NCBI GenBank assembly: GCA_025362095.1
Contig: JANYIJ010000066.1
Coordinates: forward strand, 1-35,309
Length of the DNA stretch: 35,309 nucleotides
From: Gemmatimonadota bacterium
GTDB taxonomy: Bacteria > Gemmatimonadota > Gemmatimonadetes > Gemmatimonadales > Gemmatimonadaceae
Reading direction: 5' to 3'
The notes below the pieces were generated by a model. It saw only the letters and a list, made by a program, of their open reading frames with translations. It ran no database searches and was not told where the DNA came from. Both the position numbers and the translations under genes were made by a program. Of this stretch, positions 24,502 to 32,247 are shown piece after piece; the stretch's first letter is position 1, and each line of letters opens with the position of its first letter.

Positions 24502-24513
24502 GGCCAAATATAC

Positions 24514-25551
24514 GTGAAAGCCCTCACTATTTCCGCTCACGGCGGACTCGAGCAGATCACCTGCCGCGATGACCTCGCGATGCCGAATCTCAAGGGACCG
24601 GGCGATGTCCGCATCCGCCTCATGGCCGGAGCGCTGAATCACCTCGACCTGTTCGTTGTCGAGGGACTCCCCGGCGTCACGATCACGCCACCGTGGATCC
24701 TCGGCTGCGACGGCGCCGGAGTCGTCGAGAGCGTCGGCAGTGCCGTCTTCGCCGTTCAAGCCGGCGACCGCGTGGTGATCAACTCCGGCGTCTCCTGCCA
24801 CGAGTGCGACTACTGCAGGGCAGGCGAGCATTCGCTCTGCGTGAAGTTCGCCGTGCTCGGCGAGCACCGGCCTGGCACGTTCGCCGAGTTTATCGTGGTG
24901 CCCGCGCGAAATGTGAGGCGCATTCCGCCGGCCATTTCCAATGAGAGCGCCGCTGCGTTCACGCTTGCGACGCTCACCGCGTGGCGCATGCTCGTGTCAC
25001 GTGCTCAACTGCAGGCCGGCGAACAGGTGCTGATTCAGGGCATCGGCGGCGGTGTCGCGCTCGCCGCTTTGCAAATTGCGAAACTGAGAGGCGCCCGAGT
25101 GTGGGTCACTTCGGGCAGCGACGACAAACTCGAGAAAGCAAAAGCCCTCGGGGCGGATGAAACACTGAACTACCGGAGCGTAGACGTCGCGCGGGAGATT
25201 CGGTCGCGCACCGGGAAACGCGGCGTGGACGTCGTGATCGACAGCGTCGGTGCTGCGTCGTGGACGCAATCGCTCGGCGCGCTCGGCAAACGCGGACGCC
25301 TCGTGTCGTGCGGCGCCACCACTGGTCCTATGGTCGAAACCGATATGCGGCGGATGTTCTGGAACCAGTGGTCGCTCATGGGCTCCACCATGGGAAACGA
25401 GGCGGAATTCGACGCGATCGTCGCCGAGTTTACGGCCGGGCGTCTGGCGCCGCCGGTGGACACGGTGTTCCCGCTTGCCGAGGGACGGCGGGCGTTCGAA
25501 CGGATGAAAGAAGGGGCGCAGTTCGGAAAAATCGTACTCTCAATTCCGTGA
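24514..25551 (+). CDS. Zinc-binding medium-chain dehydrogenase/quinone oxidoreductase-like
   Basis: The protein is 345 aa with GTG start 24514, fixed by the family-type opening [15 protein letters not shown]. The structural zinc lobe is complete: Cys95, Cys98, Cys101 and Cys109 in [15 protein letters not shown]. The nucleotide site is [45 protein letters not shown], a Rossmann fold with a Ser/Gly after the second strand that suggests NADP(H). [30 protein letters not shown] follows. The place of the catalytic zinc ligands holds GCDGAG in place of GHE, so the catalytic zinc may be lost or altered. The substrate is unknown. Its stop overlaps the next small gene (GTGA), and it is head-to-head with sucB with 12 bp between start codons. 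Confidence 0.88.
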   Translation: MKALTISAHGGLEQITCRDDLAMPNLKGPGDVRIRLMAGALNHLDLFVVEGLPGVTITPPWILGCDGAGVVESVGSAVFAVQAGDRVVINSGVSCHECDYCRAGEHSLCVKFAVLGEHRPGTFAEFIVVPARNVRRIPPAISNESAAAFTLATLTAWRMLVSRAQLQAGEQVLIQGIGGGVALAALQIAKLRGARVWVTSGSDDKLEKAKALGADETLNYRSVDVAREIRSRTGKRGVDVVIDSVGAASWTQSLGALGKRGRLVSCGATTGPMVETDMRRMFWNQWSLMGSTMGNEAEFDAIVAEFTAGRLAPPVDTVFPLAEGRRAFERMKEGAQFGKIVLSIP

Positions 25552-25793
25552 CCGAACAGCCCGGAGGTACTCAACAGCACGCGCAGTTCGACCCTGCCGA
25601 GCAGAAGCTCATGCGCGAGGCGTTCGCTCGAGGCGAGGTGCCGGCGTGTCCCCGCTGCCACGTCGCGATGACGGTCCGCGCGATCGGCGGAGGGAGTTTC
25701 GGGCTCGGCTACGCCCGCAAACGGGAGTGGCTGATTTGTCCCAAATGCCATCGCAGCGCCCTGTTTGATGTGAAGCGCGGCACGAGAAATTGA
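25548..25793 (+). CDS. Small zinc-ribbon protein, 81 aa
   Basis: The GTG at 25548 overlaps the dehydrogenase stop (GTGA). The product has two CxxC knuckles: CPRC (in VPACPRCHVAMTVRA) and CPKC (in WLICPKCHRSALFDV), which together would bind one zinc. The FDPAEQKLMREAFARGE segment before them looks helical. I do not recognise a named family. Translational coupling to the dehydrogenase suggests joint expression. An 18-bp inverted repeat (AATTGA-6-TCAATT, 25788-25805) spans its stop codon, just upstream of the next gene. Confidence 0.75.
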   Translation: MTEQPGGTQQHAQFDPAEQKLMREAFARGEVPACPRCHVAMTVRAIGGGSFGLGYARKREWLICPKCHRSALFDVKRGTRN

Positions 25794-25825
25794 TTAGATT
25801 CAATTGACTCCTCCAGAGTGAATTT

Positions 25826-26614
25826 TTGAACTTCGTCGACCGGCTTCAATCCAGCATCTCGCAGCTCTGGGATTTCATCCCCGGGCTGTTCGGCGCCGCC
25901 GTCGTCCTGATTCTCGGATATCTGCTCGCGAAAGCGGTGCAGAAGGGCGCGCAGCGCGTGCTCCGCCGCATGCATCTCAACGACGTCCTCCGAAAGGGCG
26001 GCGTCATGCAGGCGGTGGACCGCACCGGCACGCATTTCAACCCGACGCGAATCGTCGCCGGATTGCTGTTCTGGCTCGTGATGTTTACGGCGATGCTGCT
26101 GGCCGCCAATGCGCTCGGGCTCGATTCGCTTGCGCAGGTGTTCTCGGAGCTGGTGAGCTACGTCCCGAGTGTGGTGGCTGCGATCGTCATCGTGATTCTC
26201 GGCATCGTGCTTGGCGACGTCGTCGCCGGGCTGATTCTTGCCGGCACGGGATCGCTGCACGGCGGCCCGACGCTCGCGCGAGTCGGAAAGGGCGGTGTGA
26301 TTCTCCTCGCGGTGTTCATGTCGCTGCAGCAGCTCGGCGTCGCGACGGACATCGTCACCACGGCGTTCGCGATCATCTTCGGCGCAGTCGCGCTCGCGGT
26401 GGCGCTCTCATTCGGGCTCGGAAATCGCGAGCTCGCGGGAGAAATCACGCGCAATTGGTACAATCGCTACAAGGCGGAGCGCGACGCGATCGACAAAGAA
26501 GTGAAGGAAGAATTGACGGCGGAAGGGCTTCAGGACGACGAGCCCAACACGCCGCGCGTGCCCGTGCACACGCCTGTGACCGTACGCGCGAACGATCCAG
26601 CGAACACCCACTGA
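25826..26614 (+). CDS. Membrane protein of the conserved-TM-helix/MscS-related group
   Basis: The protein is 262 aa with a TTG start at 25826 (MNFVDRLQSSISQLWDFIPG). About five hydrophobic segments are visible: 18-38, 76-97, 112-138, 155-170 and 173-196. Repeated Gly/Ala helices (VVLILGYLLAKAVQKGAQRVL; VIVILGIVLGDVVAGLILAG; FGAVALAVALSFGLGNRELA) match the conserved TM helix family that relates to small-conductance mechanosensitive channels. It lacks the large cytoplasmic beta/vestibule domain of MscS; the C-terminus is a charged helix (YNRYKAERDAIDKEVKEEL) and a short disordered tail. A channel or osmotic-stress role is likely by family. It ends 17 bases before gyrA, so both may share one transcript. 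Confidence 0.8.
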   Translation: MNFVDRLQSSISQLWDFIPGLFGAAVVLILGYLLAKAVQKGAQRVLRRMHLNDVLRKGGVMQAVDRTGTHFNPTRIVAGLLFWLVMFTAMLLAANALGLDSLAQVFSELVSYVPSVVAAIVIVILGIVLGDVVAGLILAGTGSLHGGPTLARVGKGGVILLAVFMSLQQLGVATDIVTTAFAIIFGAVALAVALSFGLGNRELAGEITRNWYNRYKAERDAIDKEVKEELTAEGLQDDEPNTPRVPVHTPVTVRANDPANTH

Positions 26615-26631
26615 ACCCCTAGCAAAAACAG

Positions 26632-29160
26632 ATGACCGCTCCGAATAATCGCGAACGGATCCTCCCCCGGCTCATCGACGACGAGATCAGGGAATCGTTC
26701 ATCAACTACTCGATGAGCGTGATCGTCAGCCGCGCGCTCCCCGATGTGCGCGACGGACTCAAGCCGGTTCACCGGCGTGTGCTGTTCGCGATGAACGAGG
26801 CGGGACTCATCCCGACCCGCGCGTACAAGAAGTCCGCGACCGTGGTCGGCGACGTGCTCGGCAAATACCATCCTCACGGCGACCAGAGCGTGTACGACGC
26901 GCTGGTGCGCATGGTGCAGGATTTCTCGCTGCGCTATCCGCTCGTTGACGGCCAGGGAAACTTCGGCTCGGTAGACGGCGATCCTGCTGCTGCGTACCGC
27001 TACACCGAGTGCCGCCTCACGCGGATCGCGATGGAGATGCTCGGCGACATCGACAAGAACACCGTCGATTACGCGCCGAACTTCGACGATCGTCTCGAAG
27101 AGCCCACGGTTCTGCCGAGCGGAATGCCGAACCTGCTGGTCAATGGCTCGAGCGGCATCGCGGTCGGCATGGCGACAAACATCCCGCCGCACAACCTGCG
27201 CGAAATCGCCGCGGCCATCACGGCGATGATCGACGATCCTGCACTCTCCGTCGAGGCGATCCGCGCGCTTGTCACCGGCCCTGACTTCCCGACCGGAGCC
27301 TACATCTACGGCAAGGCTGGGATCAAGGATTACATCGAGACGGGCCGCGGCAAGATCGTCATGCGCGCGCGTGCCGCTATCGAAGAGAACGAGAAGGGAA
27401 ACAAGTCGCAGATCGTCGTCACGGAGCTGCCGTATCAGGTGAACAAGGCGCGGCTCGTCGAACAAATCGCCGACCTCGTGCGCGACAAGAAGCTCGAAGG
27501 GATCTCCGATCTGCGCGACGAATCCGATCGCGACGGCATGCGTGTGGTGATCGAGCTCAAGCGTGACGCGATTCCGCGCGTGGTGCTGAACCAGCTGTAC
27601 AAGCACACGACGATGCAGAGCACGTTCGGCGTGATCATGCTCGCGCTCGTGCCCGATCCGATCTCCAAGCGTCTCGTGCCGAAGGTCATGGCGATTCAGG
27701 AAGTGCTCCAGCACTTCATCGCGCACCGCCACGAAGTCATCGTCCGCCGTACCGAGTTCGATCTCGGCAAGGCGAAAGAACGGGAGCATATCCTCGAGGG
27801 ACTGAAGATCGCGGTCGACAACATCGACGCGGTCATCAAGGTCATTCGCGCGTCGGAGGATTCCGAAAAAGCGAGTCTCGAGCTGCAATCGCGGTTCAAG
27901 CTCAGCGAGATCCAGGCCGAGGCGATCCTCAACATGCGCCTCGCGAAGCTCACCGGCCTCGAGATTGAGAAGCTGGAAGAGGAGCTGAAAGAAGTGCAGG
28001 CGCTGATCAAGGAACTGAATTCGATTCTCGCTTCCAAGCCGAGGCGGATGAAGATCATGAAGGAAGAGCTCGCCGCAGTGGTGGACACGTTCGGCGACGA
28101 TCGCCGCACGACGATCACCGCCGATGAAGGCGAGTTCACGGTCGAGGATTTGATTGCCGATGAAGAGATGGTCGTCACCATCTCGCACTCGGGCTACATC
28201 AAGCGCACCTCGATCACCACGTACCGCAAGCAGCGGCGCGGCGGCAAGGGACTGCAGGGCTCGGACCTCAAGGCTGAGGATTTCATCGAGCACCTGTTCG
28301 TCGCCTCCACGCACGACTACATCCTCGTGTTCACACAGGATGGCCGCTGCTTCTGGCTCAAGGTCCACGAGGTCCCGCTGCTCGGACGCGCGACCAAGGG
28401 CAAACCGATCGTGAACCTGATCAACGTGTCTCCAGACACGACGATCGCCGCGATGGTTCCGGTCAAGAAGTTTACCGACGACGAATTCCTGCTCTTCTGC
28501 ACGCGCAACGGCACCGTCAAGAAGACGGCGCTCTCGGAGTATTCCAACGTGCGTGTGACCGGAGTGAAGGGCATCAAGATCGAAGAGGGCGATGCGCTGA
28601 TCAACGTGCAGGTGACGAGCGGCACGAACGACATCGTCATCGCATCGCGTCACGGTCTCTCGGTGCGATTCCACGAGCAGGATGCGCGTCCGATGGGGCG
28701 CGACACCACCGGCGTGAAGGGCATCGAGCTCGGCGAAAACGACGCGGTGATCGGCATGGTGGTGATCAAGCGCGAGGCGACGCTGATGGTGGTGACCGAG
28801 CGCGCGCTCGGGAAATGCTCGCAGATCGACGACTACCGTGTGCAGAAGCGAGGCGGCAAGGGCATCAAGACGGTGAATCGCACGGAGAAGACCGGCGATG
28901 TTGTCGCGCTGATGGAAGTGCTGCCCGAGGACGAGATCATGCTGATCACGCGCGGCGGACAGATCATCCGCTCGCCAGTGAAAGACGTGCGGGTCGCCGG
29001 CCGCAATACGCAGGGAGTGAAACTGATGAATCTGGATCTCGGAGACCTGGTTACGGCCGTGGCCCGGGTCGTGCCCGATGAATCCGATGGAGTCGAAGGC
29101 GGTGATGAAGGCGATGATCTGGAGCCGGGGGCACAGCTCGAGCTGACCGAAGAGGAATAG
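26632..29160 (+). CDS. gyrA: DNA gyrase subunit A
   Basis: The protein is 842 aa, near the usual length. The breakage-reunion domain includes the winged-helix block around [17 protein letters not shown] (79-94) and the active-site Tyr124 in YRYTECRL. The C-terminal domain has the GyrA box QRRGGKG (in [14 protein letters not shown]), which marks gyrase over topoisomerase IV, plus a second box-like KRGGKG later. The tail is acidic ([12 protein letters not shown]...EEE), as in many GyrA proteins that tune supercoiling. In the quinolone-resistance-determining region, Gln85 stands where E. coli has Ser83; the Asp87 equivalent (Asp89) is kept. gyrB is not in this window. It is preceded by the TM gene with a 17-base gap and followed by a long hairpin. 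Confidence 0.97.
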   Translation: MTAPNNRERILPRLIDDEIRESFINYSMSVIVSRALPDVRDGLKPVHRRVLFAMNEAGLIPTRAYKKSATVVGDVLGKYHPHGDQSVYDALVRMVQDFSLRYPLVDGQGNFGSVDGDPAAAYRYTECRLTRIAMEMLGDIDKNTVDYAPNFDDRLEEPTVLPSGMPNLLVNGSSGIAVGMATNIPPHNLREIAAAITAMIDDPALSVEAIRALVTGPDFPTGAYIYGKAGIKDYIETGRGKIVMRARAAIEENEKGNKSQIVVTELPYQVNKARLVEQIADLVRDKKLEGISDLRDESDRDGMRVVIELKRDAIPRVVLNQLYKHTTMQSTFGVIMLALVPDPISKRLVPKVMAIQEVLQHFIAHRHEVIVRRTEFDLGKAKEREHILEGLKIAVDNIDAVIKVIRASEDSEKASLELQSRFKLSEIQAEAILNMRLAKLTGLEIEKLEEELKEVQALIKELNSILASKPRRMKIMKEELAAVVDTFGDDRRTTITADEGEFTVEDLIADEEMVVTISHSGYIKRTSITTYRKQRRGGKGLQGSDLKAEDFIEHLFVASTHDYILVFTQDGRCFWLKVHEVPLLGRATKGKPIVNLINVSPDTTIAAMVPVKKFTDDEFLLFCTRNGTVKKTALSEYSNVRVTGVKGIKIEEGDALINVQVTSGTNDIVIASRHGLSVRFHEQDARPMGRDTTGVKGIELGENDAVIGMVVIKREATLMVVTERALGKCSQIDDYRVQKRGGKGIKTVNRTEKTGDVVALMEVLPEDEIMLITRGGQIIRSPVKDVRVAGRNTQGVKLMNLDLGDLVTAVARVVPDESDGVEGGDEGDDLEPGAQLELTEEE

Positions 29161-29191
29161 CGCTGGCCGCTCGACCTTGTCGGAAGTTTGT

Positions 29192-29225
29192 AACGGGACC
29201 GATCTATTCTCCGATCGGTCCCGTT
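29192..29225 (+). terminator. Strong hairpin after gyrA (no T-tract)
   Basis: AACGGGACCGATC (29192-29204) pairs perfectly with GATCGGTCCCGTT (29213-29225) around an 8-base loop. It lies 31 bases after the gyrA stop. There is no run of T after the stem, so it may be a weak terminator or a 3'-end stabiliser. Confidence 0.6.
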
Positions 29226-29257
29226 GCCGTTACAGCCACGGCAGAAATGCACACTTA

Positions 29258-29283
29258 GTGACATGTGTCACACAGCATGTGAC
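29258..29283. promoter_or_regulatory. Triple GTGAC half-site operator (CRP/FNR-like spacing)
   Basis: GTGACA-TG-TGTCAC is a perfect inverted repeat at 29258-29271, and a third half-site GTGAC follows at 29279-29283. The half-site resembles the TGTGA core of CRP/FNR-family operators, but the 2-base spacer is shorter than the canonical six. It lies about 120-145 bases upstream of the DUF1800 start. Confidence 0.4.
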
Positions 29284-29302
29284 TCCCGCAGTGCAACATC
29301 GG

Positions 29303-29322
29303 TGTATTGGTGCTGTATTGGT
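29303..29322. repeat. Direct repeat TGTATTGGT x2
   Basis: Two exact 9-bp copies (29303-29311 and 29314-29322) lie 2 bases apart, 11 bases centre to centre, close to one helical turn. They stand just upstream of a TTGACG sequence (29325-29330) that could be a -35 box, though I see no good -10 at the right distance. They may be an activator site for the DUF1800/DUF1501 operon. Confidence 0.4.
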
Positions 29323-29364
29323 CCTTGACGTTTTCGCGCCATCTGCGGAGTGTTCACAGTACAG

Positions 29365-29385
29365 GGTTAACAAACCGCGTTAACC
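29365..29385. promoter_or_regulatory. 21-bp inverted repeat GGTTAAC-N7-GTTAACC upstream of the DUF1800 gene
   Basis: Perfect 7-bp arms flank a 7-base spacer, 16 bases before the ATG at 29402. In mRNA it could fold next to the ribosome site; in DNA it could bind a dimeric repressor near the transcription start. Confidence 0.45.
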
Positions 29386-29401
29386 GGGAGTCGCACCGAA
29401 T

Positions 29402-30925
29402 ATGAACGCTCCGAATCGCAGATCTCTTTTGAAAGCCGGCGCCGCGCTGCTTGCGGGCGCCGCATTGCCGGCCCTCGCGCGTGCGCAGGGCGTTCGAGGG
29501 GTGCCCACGGGACCTGCGCCGCGGCGACCGTTCTCGCCGCCGCCACTTCTGCACCCGACCAGCATCGATCCCGCGGCATCGTACGCATCGCCCGAACTTC
29601 GACTCGCGCGCAGGGTTTCGTTCGGACTTACTCCCGCGGAGGCCGCTCGGGCGAAAGCGCTTGGCTACGCGCAGTATCTCGAATATCAGCTCGCTCCCGA
29701 ACTGATCGACGACAGCGCGACCGATGCATTCGTGGCGACGAATTTTCCGCTGCTTGCCGCGGATTTGAACACGCTGTTCGCCGCCAACGCGGCGACGGTC
29801 CAGAACCAGATCACGTATGCGACGATCTATCGCAGCGCGTTCTCGCAGCGCCAGCTGTTCGAGCGGCTCGTCGAGTTCTGGAGCGATCACTTCAATATCT
29901 CGATGCAGAAGGTCGGATATCTGAAAGTCGTGGACGACAGCGCCGTGATCCGGCAGTATGCGATGACGACGTTTCCACAGCTGCTCAAGGCGAGCGCGCA
30001 CAGTGCCGCGATGCTGCTGTACCTGGACCAGACGACGAGCCAGAAAAACGCGCCGAACCAGAATTACGCGCGCGAAATTATGGAACTGCACACGCTGGGC
30101 GTGAACGGCGGCTACACGCAGACAGACGTCGCCGAGCTCGCGCGCGTGCTGACCGGCTGGACGATCGCGGGAAGAGGGACGTTCAATTTCACTTCCGCAC
30201 TGCACGATTACGGAGCGAAGACCGTGCTCGGCGTGACCGTTCCGGCGGCGTCGGCCGCAACTGGCGCGGCTGCGCAGGCCGAGGGCGAGGGGATGCTGAA
30301 CGTGCTGACGGTGCATCCAGCTACGGCGGCGTACATCTCCACGAAGATGCTGCAGTACTTCCTGCGCTACGATCCGTCGCAGCAGCAAATCGCGGCCGTG
30401 GCAGCCGTGTACTCGAGCACCGGCGGCGACATCAAAGCGATGCTGCGCGAGGTGCTCTCGTACGACAACGTCACGACCGCTCCGGCGAAGTTCAAACGTC
30501 CGTACCATCTCGTCGCCGCCGGATTGCGCGCGCTCGCGCCGTCGGTCACTGCTGCGGGCGTGACCGCGCTTTCGGGACAGGTCACCACCGTGGGCCAGCA
30601 GCCGTTCACATGGCTCACGCCCGACGGTTTTCCTGATTCGGCGGCGTACTGGTCGGGCAACATGCTCACGCGCTGGAACTACGCGACGTTCCTCTCGAAC
30701 TCAAACCTCGCGGCTTCGATTCAGTTCAACGTTGCGCCGTTCATGAATCCCGCCACGCCGGCCGCGATCGTGAATGCCATCAACAACGCATTGTTCGCGG
30801 GTGAGATGCCGAGCCGGCTGGCGACCGAGCTGACGACGTACGTCTCCGCGAATCCGGCCAACGCCGCGCTCGTGCGCGAAACGATCGGCCTCGCGCTCTC
30901 CAGTTCCGCCTTTCAGTACTACTAG
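29402..30925 (+). CDS. DUF1800 domain protein with Tat signal (pair 2)
   Basis: The protein is 507 aa; MNAPNRRSLLKAGAALLAG is a twin-arginine signal ending near ALARAQ. DUF1800 signatures are LRLARRVSFGLTPAEAARAK, LFERLVEFWSDHFNISMQKVG, AAMLLYLDQTTSQ, NYAREIMELHTLGVNGGYTQ and VARVLTGW-type (ELARVLTGWTIAG). The function is not established. Compared with the lipoprotein paralogue at 3478-5370 it lacks the Gly/Arg-rich insertion and is exported by Tat, like its DUF1501 neighbour. It lies in the order DUF1800-DUF1501, 12 bases before the DUF1501 start, under a repeat-rich leader. The two exported partners are likely to act together outside the cytoplasm. Confidence 0.9.
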   Translation: MNAPNRRSLLKAGAALLAGAALPALARAQGVRGVPTGPAPRRPFSPPPLLHPTSIDPAASYASPELRLARRVSFGLTPAEAARAKALGYAQYLEYQLAPELIDDSATDAFVATNFPLLAADLNTLFAANAATVQNQITYATIYRSAFSQRQLFERLVEFWSDHFNISMQKVGYLKVVDDSAVIRQYAMTTFPQLLKASAHSAAMLLYLDQTTSQKNAPNQNYAREIMELHTLGVNGGYTQTDVAELARVLTGWTIAGRGTFNFTSALHDYGAKTVLGVTVPAASAATGAAAQAEGEGMLNVLTVHPATAAYISTKMLQYFLRYDPSQQQIAAVAAVYSSTGGDIKAMLREVLSYDNVTTAPAKFKRPYHLVAAGLRALAPSVTAAGVTALSGQVTTVGQQPFTWLTPDGFPDSAAYWSGNMLTRWNYATFLSNSNLAASIQFNVAPFMNPATPAAIVNAINNALFAGEMPSRLATELTTYVSANPANAALVRETIGLALSSSAFQYY

Positions 30926-30937
30926 AAGGAGCGTCAC

Positions 30938-32233
30938 ATGAGCGGATACGACGAGCACGCGGACTGCGGGTGCCAGGAATACAACGATCTCTCGCGCCGC
31001 AACTTCATCGTGAAGGCGGCGGGTGCGGCGGTGTTCGCCGGCATCGCGCCCGAATGGCTGCCACGCGTGGTGATGGCCGACAGCGCGAACAGTTCGCGCG
31101 ACGTGATCGTCAATATTTTCATGCGCGGCGGCGCCGACGGGCTCTCGCTCTGCGCGCCGTTCGCCGACGCCAATTATTACACGGCACGTCCGACGCTCGC
31201 GATTCCGCGGCCCGACAGCGGCAACGTGAACAAGGGCACGGCGCTCGACAACTATTGGATGTTTCCGAAAGCGATGACCGGTCTGCTCCCTGCATTCCAG
31301 GGCGGCGAACTGTTGGTCATTCACGGCGCCGGCCTCTCGTTCAGCTCGCGCTCGCATTTCGACGCGCAGCATTTCATCGAAGTTGGCTCGGCGACTGACA
31401 ACACGATTTCTACCGGCTGGCTGGGCCGCCACCTGGCCACGTCGTGGCCGACGAACGCGGCAGCGCCACTGCGCGCCATTGCCATTGCGAACGGGCTTCC
31501 GCTGACGCTCGGCGGCGCGCCGCTCACGATACCGATGCCAAATCCGCCGACGTTCGCGATCGGCGGCAGCGCCGCCACGGCGACGAACCGCGCCGCGTTC
31601 CTGTCCAACGAGTACTTCATGGATCAGGATCCCGCGCGATCTGCGGCGCTCGACGTCACGAGCACGCTCTCCCTGCTCAAGGCGATCAACTTCGCCGCGT
31701 ACCAGCCGTCCAACGCCGCGGTGTATCCGAACAGTTCGTTCGGCAACGGACTTAAATCGACGGCGGCGCTGATCAAGGCGTCGATCGGCGTCGAGGCGAT
31801 TCAGATCGACATCGGCGGCTGGGACACGCACGTCGCGGAAAATCCGCTGAACGGATCGCTGTTCAACACGATGACCGATTTCTCGAACTCGATCGGCGCG
31901 TTCTGGGCCGACGTGCTGCAGGGCAATGGCAACTACAACGTGACGCTCGTCGCGATGAGCGAGTTCGGCCGCAACGTGCGCGAGAACGGCAATCAAGGAA
32001 CCGATCACGGCCGCGGCGGCGTCATGTTCACCATGGGCCACAACATCGCGGGCGGCCGGGTGCTCACGAAAAACTTCCAGCCGCTCGCGCAGCCGAATCT
32101 CCAGGACGGGCAGGATGTGAAGGTGACGATCGATCACCGCGATGTGCTCGCCGAGATCGTCGCGAACCGGCTGGCGAATCCGGTGCAGATTTGGCCCGGC
32201 TACACTCCAACTTTCCAAGGCGTCACGAAGTGA
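30938..32233 (+). CDS. DUF1501 domain protein with Tat signal (pair 2)
   Basis: The protein is 431 aa; ATG 30938 has AAGGAG about nine bases upstream. The Tat motif SRRNFIVKAAGAAVFAG begins at residue 19, after an unusual 18-residue acidic, Cys-containing extension (EHADCGCQEY). DUF1501 hallmarks are FMRGGADGLSLCAPF, SHFDAQHFIEVG, IGGWDTHV, MSEFGRNVREN and GTDHGRGGVMFTMG. The Asp/His of WDTH and TDHG would be metal ligands if the alkaline-phosphatase-like fold holds. It follows its DUF1800 partner by 12 bases, and an M14 peptidase gene begins 14 bases after it, so a three-gene exported module is likely. Confidence 0.9.
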   Translation: MSGYDEHADCGCQEYNDLSRRNFIVKAAGAAVFAGIAPEWLPRVVMADSANSSRDVIVNIFMRGGADGLSLCAPFADANYYTARPTLAIPRPDSGNVNKGTALDNYWMFPKAMTGLLPAFQGGELLVIHGAGLSFSSRSHFDAQHFIEVGSATDNTISTGWLGRHLATSWPTNAAAPLRAIAIANGLPLTLGGAPLTIPMPNPPTFAIGGSAATATNRAAFLSNEYFMDQDPARSAALDVTSTLSLLKAINFAAYQPSNAAVYPNSSFGNGLKSTAALIKASIGVEAIQIDIGGWDTHVAENPLNGSLFNTMTDFSNSIGAFWADVLQGNGNYNVTLVAMSEFGRNVRENGNQGTDHGRGGVMFTMGHNIAGGRVLTKNFQPLAQPNLQDGQDVKVTIDHRDVLAEIVANRLANPVQIWPGYTPTFQGVTK

Positions 32234-32247
32234 TCTAGATTGGGGGC

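Noticed and set aside
26530-28674. Long (over 700-codon) open frame antisense to gyrA
   Set aside because: It is a mirror of the gyrA codon bias in GC-rich DNA. The peptide is His/Arg/Asp-rich without domain signals, while gyrA is certain.
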